Source of the DNA: Xiphydria camelus | Taxonomy: Eukaryota; Arthropoda; Insecta; Hymenoptera; Xiphydriidae | NCBI GenBank assembly: GCA_963678675.1 | Contig: OY783196.1 | Span: 20,144,138-20,208,137 of the forward strand | DNA length: 64,000 nt | Direction: 5' to 3' | In this document: positions 1 through 11,966 of the stretch, in pieces | Position numbering within the stretch: position 1 is the first letter of the stretch | Layout of the letters: each line of letters begins with the position of its first letter | Notes under the pieces: model-generated | What the model was told of the DNA's origin: nothing | Databases searched by the model: none | What the model saw: the letters and a program-made list of their open reading frames with translations, nothing else | Made by a program: the position numbers and the translations under genes

Positions 1-717
1 CCACCATGCGCGTCAAGAAAGAAGGACGATTTTGGGAATTTTTTGTAGGAGCATAGTAAAAGCTGTAGAATTTTCTTATACACAGTACTTTATCAAGTGT
101 CTTTAGAGGTACAAAAAAACATTTTTTTTTAATTTTTCGTTAAGAAATGACCGCTCTAGGATCCGGTTTCTGCGACGAGTTTTTCTGGGGATCCAAAACG
201 GGCGTACCGCCTACACCTCCAAAAGTGAACCTAGATCAAAAAATTTTTCTTTAATATATATCATAAACTAATAGACTACGTAGGGGATTTTATAAATATC
301 GATTTTTCGAGAAATGGTGAGCATATGAAGGAAAAGTTCACGTTTTCACGTAAGAATTTCATATTTAATCATTTATAAAACAAAAAGTTTACAACATCGA
401 AAAATCCCTACGTGGTCTATTAGAGATTATATATGTATAAAGATACTCTCCAAATTTCAGGGCAATCGGTAAAGATTTGTAGCCGCTATTGGTACGCCCG
501 ATTTTAAAAATGGTCTTCTGAGAAAAACGCGTTTAAACGTCCCAACATGCATTTGACGCGCCGCGAGGCGCCTCCGCAAACTGACGTAAACGACCGGTTC
601 GAGATTTTTTTTGACCATGAGACCTTTTTTTTCTTATTCTTGAGGGTTTAAGGAAGGTTTTAAGCTAATAAAAAAAAATTCAATTTTTTAAAAGTTGCAT
701 GGTGGCCTTACCCCTTT
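1..717. mobile_element. Partial inverted-repeat DNA element, cut by window edge
   Basis: The sequence folds back around about position 345. A block near 268-291 (CTAATAGACTACGTAGGG) returns inverted near 400-423, and GGGCGTACC near 200-210 returns inverted near 492-500. The right end reads GCATGGTGGCCTTACCCC, and the window opens with CCACCATGC, the inverse of part of it, so a few bases of the left terminus lie outside the window. The outer arms have diverged more than the inner ones. There is no transposase frame. The superfamily is not identified. Confidence 0.55.
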
Positions 718-2022
718 AACCGTCCGGCTATTGGGACAGTTACTTTAATAGGAAATCTTCGAATGATCAATTTGTGATAGAAGTGTGCAAAATAAATTAA
801 TTAGAAAATAGCCAGTATATGCATGTCAACTTTAAATGCTCATCATACGGGCGAACAACTCGGTCATACTTTTAGATATTCCGTCGACCAGATTTTATAT
901 TCGCTTATTTTCCGCACCGATGGCAACTGTCTGTCCACGTTCAAATTATTTTCGAATTACACCGGACCGAACGCATAGTAGGATTTCTCGTCTTTTGGAA
1001 AAGCTGAACTGTTTTTACCGTTAGTGCATTTGTTGTCATGTTATTATCATCATTGAACCGCATCAATGCACATAGAGGCGTGATATGCTCGTGGTGAAAA
1101 GCTGCGAGATGAAAACGACCGTATCTATGTGCCAAATGCGTTCGCCAATCACACGGTTCATTGATCCATAACAACAACGCACTCCCGTAGTTTTATTTTT
1201 ATTAACGTTTCCAATTGCGCCCGTCGCATACTCCGGGCAATTTACATAAGGCGCGTATATACATAAATCCGGGTAACGATTTCAACGACTACACAAACTA
1301 TAGAGTTTGAAACGTTGCACCGGAATTTGACGAAGTATTTTTCACGCCAAGGGATGCGCGTTAAATAGTAATGCGATAACGCGGTAGGGTTTGGAGCGGT
1401 CGAGGCGAGAGGAAGATCGGTTGCGCGTCCCTATCACGGCAGCAAAGTAGACGAACGGGTTCTGGATAGATACAAGATATTCCCACCAACACACCCTTGC
1501 CATTAATAACGCGGGACATGACGTTTCGGGGGGCTGCACGTATAAATTCACCTAGGAGACGCAGCGATTCATCAAGGACCCTCGAAATCTAATTTATTTT
1601 ATCGCGGCAGGTGTACAACTCGGCCGGAATCTAAATCGCTCGAGGAGACAGAGCTCGCGGTACGTCGAAAACGCGTGCGTGGTTTCTTCCACTCGGCGTT
1701 CGATCAATTCTGTCCTGTAACGACAATTTCAGGACCGCCCCGCTGCATCCGAGAGACTTTTAAATCTTCGGCGGACATCAAAGGCGTGCCCTCGGCAAAA
1801 GGATCTCGCGGAATCGACGGGGAAAACGATTACGAATCTATCGCTGAATCGCTCTGCGATGCGCAATATGCCGGGTCCAGAGGAATTTTAATTTCTTTAC
1901 TCGATTGAAAGGGGGAGATTCGCTTCGCGAATTGCCTTTCGCAGGTGGAACGGCCGTTGCGATCTGGATGAATATCGCTTGTTTCGCGAAGGATGGTCAA
2001 GCTGGAATTTTCCATGGCAATG
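718..2022. other. Intergenic stretch, nothing recognised
   Basis: Only short overlapping open frames occur on both strands, none with a recognisable domain or a splice pattern that extends it. No repeat or RNA gene was seen. Confidence 0.5.
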
Positions 2023-2248
2023 CACTGAGAGAAAAAAATGGTATATTCGATTAAATCTGCGTTTACGAGTGGGGGGAATGCAGAATTAGTTGCTTCAATT
2101 AGTAAATTTTGGTTATAATGATTAACGACTATTTGAAGGAAACAGGCTGTAGTTGATTCGAGTCAATTATTAGTCCAAGTAACTTGATCTGCATTCCCCC
2201 ACCCGTAATTGCCGATTTAGTCAAATCTACTAAATTTTTCTTTGAGTA
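2023..2248. mobile_element. MITE, CACTGAG family, copy 1
   Basis: The element starts CACTGAGAGAAAAAAATGG, and its other end is a diverged inverse. The arms share GGGGGAATGCAGA on the left and TCTGCATTCCCCC on the right, giving a terminal inverted repeat of about 60 bp. Two more copies with the same interior lie at 10,673 and 18,280. The element has no coding capacity. The target duplication is not clear. Confidence 0.75.
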
Positions 2249-2713
2249 TTACTATAAATCTCTCTTTTTGGAACAGGAAAGTAGAGCCGTACGGGATATC
2301 AGGCATTCATCGTTACAGTTAGGTCTCCACCAGTCGGTTTAATTTATTAGCCAAATGACGATGACGTATCATGACCTCGTGTAAGTAGATGCGTACACCT
2401 ATACGTAGCAGTAATTGGCAGCAGTGGGAGCTGCTCGTAGAGCTTGCATACAGATGGGGAGGTGCCACACGTTCTAATTGAGCTGCGTGGGGTTGTTAAG
2501 GTCGAGTACACACGACGGATTTTGACGAATTTCCCGAGTGTACAAACCCAACGGGAACAGACAGCTCGTTGGGTTCGCTGCAGCGTGCAATTCGACCAAT
2601 GAATTTCTCAACTTCGTCCGACGATTCGTGAGCTTTCATGCGAAAACTTTTGTAACTTCAATGAATGAAATTATCGCGCCGGATGGGCGATTATTGTCGT
2701 GTCGGAGCCCGAT

Positions 2714-3178
2714 ATATACAGGGTGATTCGAAATGGGCGCACTTCCTCTCGTAGAAAGATTCTTCGCAAAAAACTGAACCGAAAGTTCCTGTACAAAATT
2801 TGTGTGCTCCGCCTAGTTTACAAGATAATCCAGTTCGAAAATATCCAATCCAAAGTCAGATTCAAGGGACAACCAGGGCCGTGATAACTGGGGCCAACTT
2901 CATAAGATTAGTGAGTAAGCATTCTATAGTTAGTCCTATCTGTTTCGCATTCGACTTTATCGCGATACATAATTTGTCTGTCAGTCTTATGAAGTTGGCC
3001 CCAGTTATCACGGCCCTGGTTGTCCCTTGAATCTGACTTTGGATTGGATATTTTCGAACTGGATTATCTTGTAAACTAGGCGGAGCACAAAAATTTTGTA
3101 CAGGAACTTTCGGTTCAGTTTTTTGCGAAGAATCTCTCTACGAGAGGAAGTGCACCCATTTCGAATCACCCTGTATAT
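2714..3178. mobile_element. Long-arm foldback element with ACAGGGTG ends
   Basis: Two nearly identical inverted arms of about 190 bp (2718-2907 and 2985-3174) flank a 77-bp spacer. The ends are ACAGGGTGATTCG and its inverse, and ATAT stands directly outside both ends (2714-2717 and 3175-3178), which looks like the target duplication. Open frames inside are by-products of the palindrome. A shorter element at 12,085 shares the ACAGGGTG terminus and the ATAT flank. Confidence 0.88.
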
Positions 3179-3533
3179 GTATAGTTATCTGTGGTATCAG
3201 AGATTAGTGCGGTATCTTCGTCGAACTGTGCATTGAAATTTTTGAGGATAAATGATTTGAATGTGAACGTTATGAAATATATTTTATGAATCCAATGGAT
3301 GTAACGAACGGGAAGAGAACATTGGTGCAGAATTCTTCAATGTAACAAATCCTTTTTATACTCGCTATTATACGTTCGTACCGAACTCGCCGAAAAATTG
3401 AGTTTTATTAAACCTACTTATTATTTATTAATTCGGATGGACGTACCCGCGACGAAGAGCGATTAATTAATTTCATTCCAATCTCCCAGAAGCGATTATA
3501 GAAGTTCAATCCCCCGAGAGATTCGAGGGCACT

Positions 3534-3616
3534 TTCTCTCTCTCTCTCTCTCTCCCTTCTCTCTCCCTCTCTCCCTCCCTCCCCCTCTCTTTCTCTCTCT
3601 CTCTCCCTCTCTCTCA
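3534..3616. repeat. CT-rich microsatellite
   Basis: An uninterrupted (CT)n run passes into CCCT/CTCC variants. It produces an arginine/glutamate-rich open frame on the other strand that is not a gene. Confidence 0.95.
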
Positions 3617-6087
3617 GCACTTTATCGTCTTAATCGGCGCATGATCTCTCCGGTTTGGGATTAACACCGCGAGGTAAGTTTCTTATCTCCGCGGAAGTTG
3701 AAGGGTACAAAGGAAGAAGATCAGAGATAACCGCGGTTAAGGGAGATCCTATAATCGCGGGAGCACATCGCGGTGCGAGGTGTGTGCGCGGTGAACATAC
3801 TCCGTTTCGGCGTCGACACTAAATTCAAACCAATGTCGGAGCTACATGTGTGGCAGAACCTCCGGAATTTTCAGCAAATTCACGTGAGAAGCGTAGCGAT
3901 CCTCTCTCGTCGCGATATCGAGCACCCGTAACGGGGGTATAGGTAATTCCTGGAGAAGTTGAGCTCTAAAATGATCTCGGATGGTTGAGGTATGTGGATG
4001 GGCACACTGCCGAGACCGGCAATATCGAGACGGGTTAAGTCCTTGGGAAATTGCTTCATTTATCGCGCCGCATCACGCCTGGACTCCCCTATAGCTACGA
4101 CGTTCATTCTACGATCCGTCCCCGGCGCGCCGGAGCACTAACCCTTCGCCTTACACCGCCTTAATCTTTTTTTCGGCTTGGTAACGGGCACGAAAGATCC
4201 CGTTGATCGTCGTGCCTCTCTGTCTCCGACATTCCGGTTGACTTCAAATTCGTCCCACACGGACGTAGAAGAGATTCGAAATATTATCCAATAATATTAA
4301 TCATCAAGAACGATTCTAGGCAGATATATCAATATAATATGTACATACACTTCTTTATGTAATTTCGTTTCTAAAAATAGGGTCGATTCCCATTTGTACA
4401 TTTTTTGCCTTTCGTTTGTTTCTTAAGCATGCTTATCACGGTGCACGGATTCAGTAAAGTCGGAAGAAGAATATCGTGTTAAAAAATAAAAGGAAGTCGG
4501 TAGAAAACGAGACTCGTACCGTAGGTACCTACGGCGGACTTTGGATCCGACGCGCGGGTGGAAACGATCCAATAGCGAGCGTCTCGGATTTTTTCCCGAT
4601 CCCCCGGCATTATATCCACCGTCGCGCGCGCTCGACGCGGTTGAAAAATTAATCCCGGCTCACTGAATCGCAAAAGATCGTCGACCTCTTTGACAAATGC
4701 CGCAAATCTCGAAAGATTAGTCTTACACGGGACCCCCGAGACACCGCGAGTGCGGATCCGCCGGCACAGGCGTCTTGGCTTATGAGGTACGTGTGATGAC
4801 AAAACGCGCCAGTAACATCGGCAATTGAATCCTCGTGATAAAACGAAACCATTTGTAACCGGATTTCGGATCGAGGACTCCCGCGCGGAGAAATATACAG
4901 CTGCGCGGATTTATCAAGCTAATCGTCGCGTTTCCAGTGGACGCGAGAGAGAAATGCTTATACCCGCGAGGGGGGACGCCGATACGAACGATTGACGATG
5001 ATACGCGTACGGCTTCTCGTAATTGAGGGAAATATCGAGTAACGCGATTGCTTTTAAATGAAAATGAAAATTCGAGCATCGGGAGGTACCAATTCGGGAA
5101 AAGATTTATCGGTTCGGATTATTCTGTAACAACCTTCGCAAAGGATATTCCAGTGATATATACGCTTCATATATGTGCATCCCAACTAGCAAAATAGACT
5201 TCTAAAAGAACGATATGATTTCATAACTATCGTATAGCGCCGCTTGAACAACAACTTTATTTTTTAAAACGTCTCAATACGACAATTTTGTCGTAAAATA
5301 GAGGGGTCTCTGTAATGCTGTTGTATAGACGTTCTTACAACACATATTATAGGACAAAGAAATACTCTAAGTCTACAAATTTTGTAACAATTCCATGACG
5401 TCTTATATATAACCCTTATAAAATTATTTTAAAAGATTCTTATACAAATTGTGTAATACAGCTACATAGCAATTGTATTAGCGACGTTAAAAGTTAGTTG
5501 TAATGGAAATTGTATAAACAGTTGTATTGAGGTTCCTTAAAAAAAGTAATAAGATTGTTACTTTACGCAGAAGTAAACACATTACACAATAAGTATGAAA
5601 GGATTTTATAATCATCCTATAACTACAACAGTGTACTCTCTTATAAAGAGCTTATAGAATAAAAATGTAGTTCCCAGGAATAAAGTTATCTCAAGTTCTG
5701 CGTTATAAAAAATTTGTTTATACATACATAACCTAATAATACTATAATAGATTAAGTCGTATACGTCCCACGCGGCCTGAACGGAAAATCTTCAAAAATC
5801 GGTCCGGCACGGAACGTGTTAACGACGTGCAAATACTTCGTAAATTTATCGTGAATGCACTGTCTTCATAAAATTTTTGAATTAAAAAATAACAAAATTG
5901 ATATAATAATGGTGTTTCAAACAGTGAAAATTGTACCGAATTATTCCATAAATAATGAATGATTAGTTATCATAATCGCTACTGTTTTGAAAAAGAAAGT
6001 ATCAAATTATTTTATAAAATTTAATGAGAAGAACCTTTGAGAGCAGTCATTGTCACATGTCCGGTTTCTATACATAACTAGAGTCGA
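3617..6087. other. Intergenic, no gene supported
   Basis: No recognisable coding frame. From about 5,200 the sequence becomes AT-rich and repeats words such as TTGTATAA and CTTCTAAAAG that recur near 6,480-6,520. This suggests an old unclassified repeat into which the retroposon at 6,099 was inserted. A TTAA-flanked 71-bp block (5,752-5,822) could be a decayed MITE, but its ends are poor inverses. Confidence 0.4.
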
Positions 6088-6216
6088 CCGACACCACTTG
6101 AAGAGTCGGTGGCTCAATTGGTAGAGTGCGAAGCATTCCCAGTTTCGAAGCAGCTCGTCCTAAAGATCGCAGGTTCGAGTCCCGGTAGGGTATGAAAAAA
6201 AAAAACCGACACTACT
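6088..6216 (+). mobile_element. Short tRNA-derived retroposon (SINE-like) with target duplication
   Basis: Positions 6,099-6,205 hold a tRNA-like head: A-box region TGGCTCAATTGGTAGAGT and a perfect B box GGTTCGAGTCC, then an 11-base A run at the 3' end. The unit is flanked by CCGACACCACT (6,088-6,098) and CCGACACTACT (6,206-6,216), a direct repeat with one mismatch. A working tRNA is unlikely: the T stem has two mismatches, the acceptor halves do not pair, and the span between D and T arms is too long. Pol III promoter boxes plus A tail plus target duplication indicate LINE-assisted retroposition. Confidence 0.75.
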
Positions 6217-6539
6217 AAGGCGGGTTGGCAGGGCGGGTTGGCAGGCTTGTGAACGTATACCGACGGATGGCGACATCACTTTTTTTTTCGCCACAGCTCG
6301 AGGCGATAAAAAGTAAAATACACTTAAACCGCAGAATAATAGCACTGCTATACAATAGTTTTATAGCAGTTCTCAAACAATTTGGAAATGTATTGTATAA
6401 GTAATCTCCTGAAGACATACTTATAGGACAGTTTTATAATCATCACATTGATTATCTTATAACGGTTGTGTAGTTTACTAAAGGATCTTCTAAAAGTACT
6501 GAACTGTTGTATAAACCGGGGCCCTTTTTGGTTGTAAAG

Positions 6540-6772
6540 ACATTGTATAGAAAAAAATTTGCTTCATCGAAATAAACGTGCTTTTGGATAGTCCTAAGAG
6601 TACATTTATTCGAAACAAATGAATATCGATTTGATCCAAATAATATTCAATTAAATCAATTATCTTTATATTCGTCCAATCGATATTCATTCTAATCAAA
6701 TAAACGTACTCTTAGGACTATTAAATAATACATTTATTTTGATCAAGTAAATTTTTTTCTCAGTGAACATAC
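6540..6772. mobile_element. Foldback MITE with CACTGAG-type right end
   Basis: Inverted arms centre near 6,655: ATAGTCCTAAGAGTAC (about 6,587) returns as GTACTCTTAGGACTAT (about 6,706), and the outer AAAAAAATTTGCTTCATCG returns loosely as the inverse of the right arm. The right end reads AAATTTTTTTCTCAGTG, the inverse of the CACTGAG family terminus, but the interior differs from copies at 2,023 and 10,673. It has no coding capacity. Confidence 0.7.
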
Positions 6773-6836
6773 TGCTTATACAATTTCTGGATCGAAAAGT
6801 ACAGTGGAATAAAAAAAACTGCTACCTTGAGGTATT

Positions 6837-7082
6837 CGCACTGACAGAAGAGCTTATTTGTAGTTAACAAATGTATACTTGATTATGGTGAAAGAAATAT
6901 TTTGTTGGACTAAGTAAATATATATATATATATATATTAGTTATTATTAGAATGTCTCTTTTATTCAAACAAAAATACATAGAGTAATGGGTAACGAAAA
7001 TTTGCTTGGTCCAAAAAAATATTTCTTTCGCCATAATCAAGTATACGTATATTAACCATAAATAAGTAGTTTTTTCAGTGCG
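6837..7082. mobile_element. MITE with about 80-bp terminal inverted repeats
   Basis: The ends are CGCACTGA and TCAGTGCG. The arms share GTATACTTGATTATGG and its inverse CCATAATCAAGTATAC, followed by an A/T-rich centre with a (TA)n run at 6,918-6,937. An apparent 73-codon minus-strand frame lies wholly inside the element and is not a gene. Confidence 0.8.
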
Positions 7083-8750
7083 CATTTGTCAAACTAATCA
7101 CCGAATTTCAAACGTAATAATCGCGATCGAGAAACAGTCCACGTTGACGTTATATTCCATCGATGCGATGGGTACAATTCATTAAAATCGAAAAGAACGA
7201 AAAACCCACCCTCTCTCATCTTCCCACCGGATAGAAAACACGGAGTTCGCCCGGACACTTTTTGCAAATTCAAGCAGGCGATGCAAATAATTACGGCAGG
7301 TAAGTTCACGGTAGATTCTTATGCAGAGAGCACCTCGAGTAGCTGTCTGAGGACCGGAGGCTCTACCACGTCATCGTTATCCGCCTAACTTCATTACTCC
7401 GGTCCATTGTGCCTGCAAAATGAGATTCTATTCACGATCCTGGAATTCGGCCCTGTGTATGCTCAGAGACGACGAATAACGTAAACGCGTTCCCTCTCGG
7501 GTACGAATAAATTGAGTGTTTCTTCTTTTCCGACGTACCTATACGTATATATTATATAGGAGAGGGAGGTTCCGAGAGTACCTACCCGCGAGGCAGTCTG
7601 TTCTCGCAGTTCGCTGCGGTGGAAACTTAAACGGAAGCTATAGGTACGTCTCACCGCGCCGAACTGGCGAATGCAATTATTATCGGTCGTGGAATGGCTG
7701 GAATCGAACGTTAAGGGTGATATGAGAATGAAATTAGTAGTCGATCATTAACGCTCTCTCCGTTCGCTCCAAAATGTTTCGATTTCACGCTCGCCGTATA
7801 CGAAAGCAAAGTCTATAATTATTGAAGTGAATTGTAAATCCGACAGATATAAATGACTGAGCCGTTCCCGAGCAGAAAATGTTTCTCAATTTCTTCGACT
7901 CGTTCTGAGACAATGCACTCTACCAACTACAGTTCGAATTATTTGTATAGTACCTACGCTTGTTCAATTGAATTGAGCGTATAATTCGTGGATATCGCAT
8001 TGGCGCTAAACTGTCAAACGGAGATCACAAGTGTTCCGGAAAACAACCACTTCTATCGCGGACGTTCGCCGTCCGGAGATATGGGATAAGAAAGATCGCA
8101 CCCCCCACATTTGAGCCGCGGTCCGCCGTACAATTTGAGCGACGGCAAAGTGGGTTGCCAGCGGCCAAAAACAAGTTTAAAAGAAAATATTCAAGACCAA
8201 AGTCCCGTGGCTAACGAGGTAATTAATGTAACCCGGTAACCCGGTTGTTTAAATAGCTCGCCGAGTTTGGCTGGAGGTTCCGCAGTTAATAGGTTTGGTA
8301 ACGGAGGTTGAGTCGCTGGCGTCTGCAGTGCTCGAGAGACCGCGATAACCTCCGCTCTCTCGGCTCCTCCACCGAAAGCCTAACTCGAGCACTCTCTCTC
8401 TACACTAGGAAATTACCGGTAGCGGGCTAATTAACCGCGCAAAGATAACACTCGGCTTCGAAATATTCATCTCGACCACCAGCTCGCCTGGCGCGCCTTC
8501 GAATTTCCAGAGCCTGCGATGACGCTCTACTGGATTGGAAGAATATTGTATATGTAGGTACAGCCTCGCGCGAGAATTAAATGTAGCCATTTTGATATCG
8601 GTAGTGGCTTTGTACTTTGTCGACAAAGGGTCTTCTTGAGAGAGACAGAAATACAGAAGAGAAAGAAACAAACAGATGAACAGGCGTTTTAATGACACCA
8701 AGTAACGTACTAAGAGTACTTAAGAGAAATACGATAAATAACTAAAAGTA
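7083..8750. other. Intergenic, nothing recognised
   Basis: The stretch is CpG-rich with short unrelated open frames. I see no domain, conserved splice pattern, RNA gene or repeat. Confidence 0.45.
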
Positions 8751-9638
8751 TATAGGGTAAAGTCGGTAAATACGCCCCACATTTCAAAAAAAAATCATAA
8801 CTCGAGGAATTTGAAACAAACTTTACTATAAAAAACAACAAAAATTTGGCAAGACATTACACTTCTTAAAAAAAATAAAAATACGACAAAAATTATCAAA
8901 TAGCTTCTACAAAAAATAAAAAACCATTCGGATGGTAGTGGAATACGCCCCATATACTTAATCGCCTTCTGCAGATAAATGTTTGGCACAAACATCACAA
9001 ACTGTGCCATGGGAGGTGCACGTTTCATGTAGCCATCCACGACATGCTGTGCGTTGAATCCAGTCCACTTTGGACTTCGTGGTGTAATAGTGGTCTCGAC
9101 ATTTGACGCAAATATCTTCCGCCTCGTCAGAGAGTTCGTCCGACGATTCCAAAGGTAGACACATCTCAGAATTTGATGACGCGCGACTCCGAATTTTGAC
9201 TCTTCTGGCCTTTTTCTGCATTCCCTGTACATCTTTTATGATTGGCTGGCTCTAGGTGGGACGTATTTCCAAAACCGGGGGGAAATACGCCACACCGTTT
9301 AAATCTCCACACGCTACAGGTGCTAACAATCTACATGTTTCAGTTTTTAGTTTAATAAACGTACTTTCTGACGCTGTACTTGAAACTTACAAAATACACA
9401 ATCACAACTCAATATAATTCGGTATCTATAAACTTACGAGCAAATTTGTAGTACTCAAAGACACCAAATTATTCACAAAACAAATTTTATTTCCACAACG
9501 CTAGCTGAAATCTTAATAAGTGCGCGAGTTCTCTGGTAAGACACAGACATTCGACTGATGACTACCGCCTCAGCGACATATACCGACGCATGATGTAGTT
9601 TCCATGTACTGGGGCGTATTTACCGTCTTTACCCTATA
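8751..9638 (-). mobile_element. Deletion derivative of a pogo-like DNA transposon
   Basis: The ends are near-perfect inverses: GGGTAAAGTCGGTAAATACG at the left and CGTATTTACCGTCTTTACCC at the right, each bordered by TATA, consistent with TA target duplication. The 888-bp unit keeps only the transposase tail on the minus strand (see 8,958-9,221). The DDE core and the DNA-binding part are absent, so it could move only with a transposase supplied elsewhere. The pogo assignment rests on the zinc-finger tail, which I know from insect pogo-like transposases; the termini alone do not prove it. Confidence 0.8.
8958..9221 (-). pseudogene. C-terminal zinc-finger tail of a pogo-type transposase
   Basis: An 87-codon frame ends at a natural stop. 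After a basic start and an acidic/serine stretch (about residues 22-36) it shows a PHD-like pattern: C38, C41, W54, C60, H65, C68, C75, C78. The usual spacing in these tails is CxxC ... W-x-x-C-x-x-C ... H-x-x-C ... CxxC. Here the cysteine expected at residue 57 is an arginine, so one ligand is lost. Nothing of the catalytic region remains upstream within the element. It is best read as a relic rather than an independent gene, although a short zinc-finger peptide could still be made. Confidence 0.7.
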
Positions 9639-9760
9639 TTAATTGTAAGAGAAATAAAGCAATAACTCTGAAGAAAGGTAGAAATACATAACATAAGCAA
9701 GGAAAAATGAAAAGGAACTGCTTTAGAGCTTTTTAAGACTAAGAATAAGAGAAAAAGAGA

Positions 9761-9814
<54 letters not shown>

Positions 9815-10672
9815 TACGAGGAAACGGAAGAGCTTTCAATATCAGTTTGTCAGTAGTTAGAGGAAAGGTGCTAACGAAACGCGCTCCCGCTCTAAGAGTT
9901 TCCATCGCGAGACGCGAAAGGCGTAGACTTTCTTCGGGTTGAGCTCGTAATGCATAGCTACGCTCAATCGCTACGCGCGGCGACTATATCCGGCGATGAG
10001 AAGCCGCGAGCGAGCGCGCATGTAGTCTCGCGGCGCGTCTTAAAGTTACCACTAACCCTCGAACGACTCGAGGCTGCAGAGCGGAAGGAAAAGGCGCTTT
10101 TCAGAGTAACCGCGCGCGCGCTTCTCCCTTTCGTCGGAGAAAAGGGAATCCATTCAGACAGCCGGCGCGGCCCCGGGGCTGCGGATTTCTCGGCAATTGC
10201 CTTTGATTTCTTCGGAGCTAATACGAAGAATCTGAATGCGCGCTACGAGCCTCTTGCGCAAAAAGCGGGAGATGCCGGCTCTCCCGGCTACGACTTTACC
10301 GCTCTCTCCGAAGGTATACCTGTTACCTCATACACTCTCTTCCACTCCCTTTGTGCCACGCTCACCAAACTCTCGTTCGCCCCTTTCCAACCCGTACCTC
10401 TTGTCAAGCGTTTCTCGCAACGTCTGGGACGATATAGATTTTCAATTTATAAATATCGATGTGTGTTTCCGATTCGGGAAAACCCTCCCGGCGCCACTTT
10501 GACGCGGACGATCGCCCTGTGGTTTCCATGGAAAAGAACCGCAGTTTTATACGGAATCGCTCAACGGTATTTGTAGGAAAATAAAAAAAGTATGTTGCAA
10601 TAGCAGAGACATGTTTTCATCGAATCATTTATTTATTCTTCATTTTATTCCAATTAAATTGTGACATTAATA
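9639..10672. other. Intergenic; GA microsatellite and an orphan open frame
   Basis: A (GA)n microsatellite occupies 9,751-9,813. A 208-codon plus-strand frame (9,950-10,576) follows in CpG-rich DNA. It has no recognisable domain, is arginine/alanine-rich, and lacks clear flanking splice sites, so I do not call it a gene. Confidence 0.5.
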
Positions 10673-10881
10673 CACTGAGAAAAAAAATGGTATATTCAAT
10701 TAAATCGGCATTTCCGGATGGGGAATGCAGAATTAGTTGCTTCAGTTAATAAATTTGATTATAACGATAAGGAAACAGATTGTAGTCCATTCGAGTAAAT
10801 TATTAGTTCAAATAACCAAATCTGCATTCCCCACCCGTAATTACCGATTTAGACTAATCTACTACATTTTTCTCTACGTGT
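10673..10881. mobile_element. MITE, CACTGAG family, copy 2
   Basis: The element starts CACTGAGAAAAAAAATGG, then runs closely parallel to the copy at 2,023, including GGGGAATGCAGAATTAGTTG in the left arm and CTGCATTCCCCACCCGTAAT in the right arm. The interior is slightly shorter than copy 1. Confidence 0.78.
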
Positions 10882-11789
10882 ACTGTAATATTTTCATCGT
10901 AATAATATTTCTACGAAATAATATCTTCAAGCGCACATAGGTACCTTAACATTTGCACCCACACACGAAACTACCAAAATTCATCTAACTGTGAACACTC
11001 GGTCTCCGCAGTCACGTTCGAAAAAACTGTCGAAAGTTGATCGCTCCGTATCATCCCGTTCGCGACCGGGCATATACAACTTACACGTTTCCTTTTTTGG
11101 GACCGGGCCGCGTCTGCGGCAATTAAAACTCGCCCCCTTCTTTTTCTATTCCTCTAGATGTACGCGCGGGGACCGATGAAAAATTGCCGAGCGTCCAGCG
11201 CGAAATTAGCGACACTAGCGCAAGCGAATTTGATTAATGAAACCGCAAATTAGTAGAAGCTAACCGTTTTTTTCATTCCCTAACTTCCCGACACGTCCGA
11301 AACACACACCTCCTTTCTTGCATATATTTCTAAAATATCATTTCGTCACACACGTGCGACCCCTCGTGGCGTTAGGCGCGCGACGGGCCGCTTTTTCACC
11401 ACGTTTTTTACGCGTCTTTGTACTCCCTCCGCGCTACGTGTCTACTTTGCGACGAATCTACGGTCGCGACGTGACGTCTAAGTAGTTCTGAAGGGACTTT
11501 CTTGCGCGCGATTGTCAATCGAAATGAGTTCCTTGAGTTAAATACCGACAGCTTCGATTTTTCTGATTTTTTAATATAAATAACATTTTTAATTAATTCC
11601 TTCGTCTACTATCAGATATATATAATAATAATTATAATTAAAGACGAAGAGTTTACTCGTCATGCCCATACCGAGGGGGTTGTAACAGTTCCCATGAGAA
11701 GATAGCACGTCTTCCCCGCTGTACAAGTTCGTAAATCCCCATCAGCGACTTGCTGTACAATACCATATGAAGCTAAACTTACCTGCCAC
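10882..11789. other. Intergenic, nothing recognised
   Basis: Only short CpG-rich frames. A small imperfect palindrome near 11,600-11,650 (CTTCGTCT ... AGACGAAG) is too short to classify. Confidence 0.45.
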
Positions 11790-11955
11790 AGGAAAGGAGC
11801 TTCAACCACTATTATCTTATTACCAATGAGCTTTTAGCTCATATTTGTATAATATTTTTTTGAAGATTACATTTTTACCTGCAATAAAGTCTTATATCGA
11901 TATAGGCCAAAAATTCATTGATAATGAGATAGTAGTGATTGAAGTTCCTTTTCAT
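11790..11955. mobile_element. Foldback MITE
   Basis: The inverted arms are GGAGCTTCAACCACTATTAT on the left and ATAGTAGTGATTGAAGTTCC on the right. They enclose an AT-rich centre and continue inward through ATTACCAATGA and its near-inverse. A weaker relative with GATTATCTCGT / ACGAGATAATC arms lies at 49,628. Confidence 0.65.
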
Positions 11956-11966
11956 ATGGTATGTAC

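Noticed and set aside
2699..3030. Two short plus-strand frames
   Set aside because: They lie inside the foldback element and its palindromic arms.
3414..3620. Arg/Glu-repeat protein on the minus strand
   Set aside because: It is the translation of a CT microsatellite.
5752..5822. Possible 71-bp TTAA MITE
   Set aside because: TTAA occurs at both ends, but the ends are poor inverses of each other.
6103..6190. Functional tRNA gene
   Set aside because: A and B boxes are present, but the T stem and acceptor arms do not pair and the anticodon region is too long; an A tail and target duplication favour a retroposon.
9950..10576. 208-codon open frame on the plus strand
   Set aside because: CpG-rich DNA with few stop codons; no domain, low-complexity Arg/Ala bias, no supporting splice or promoter signals.
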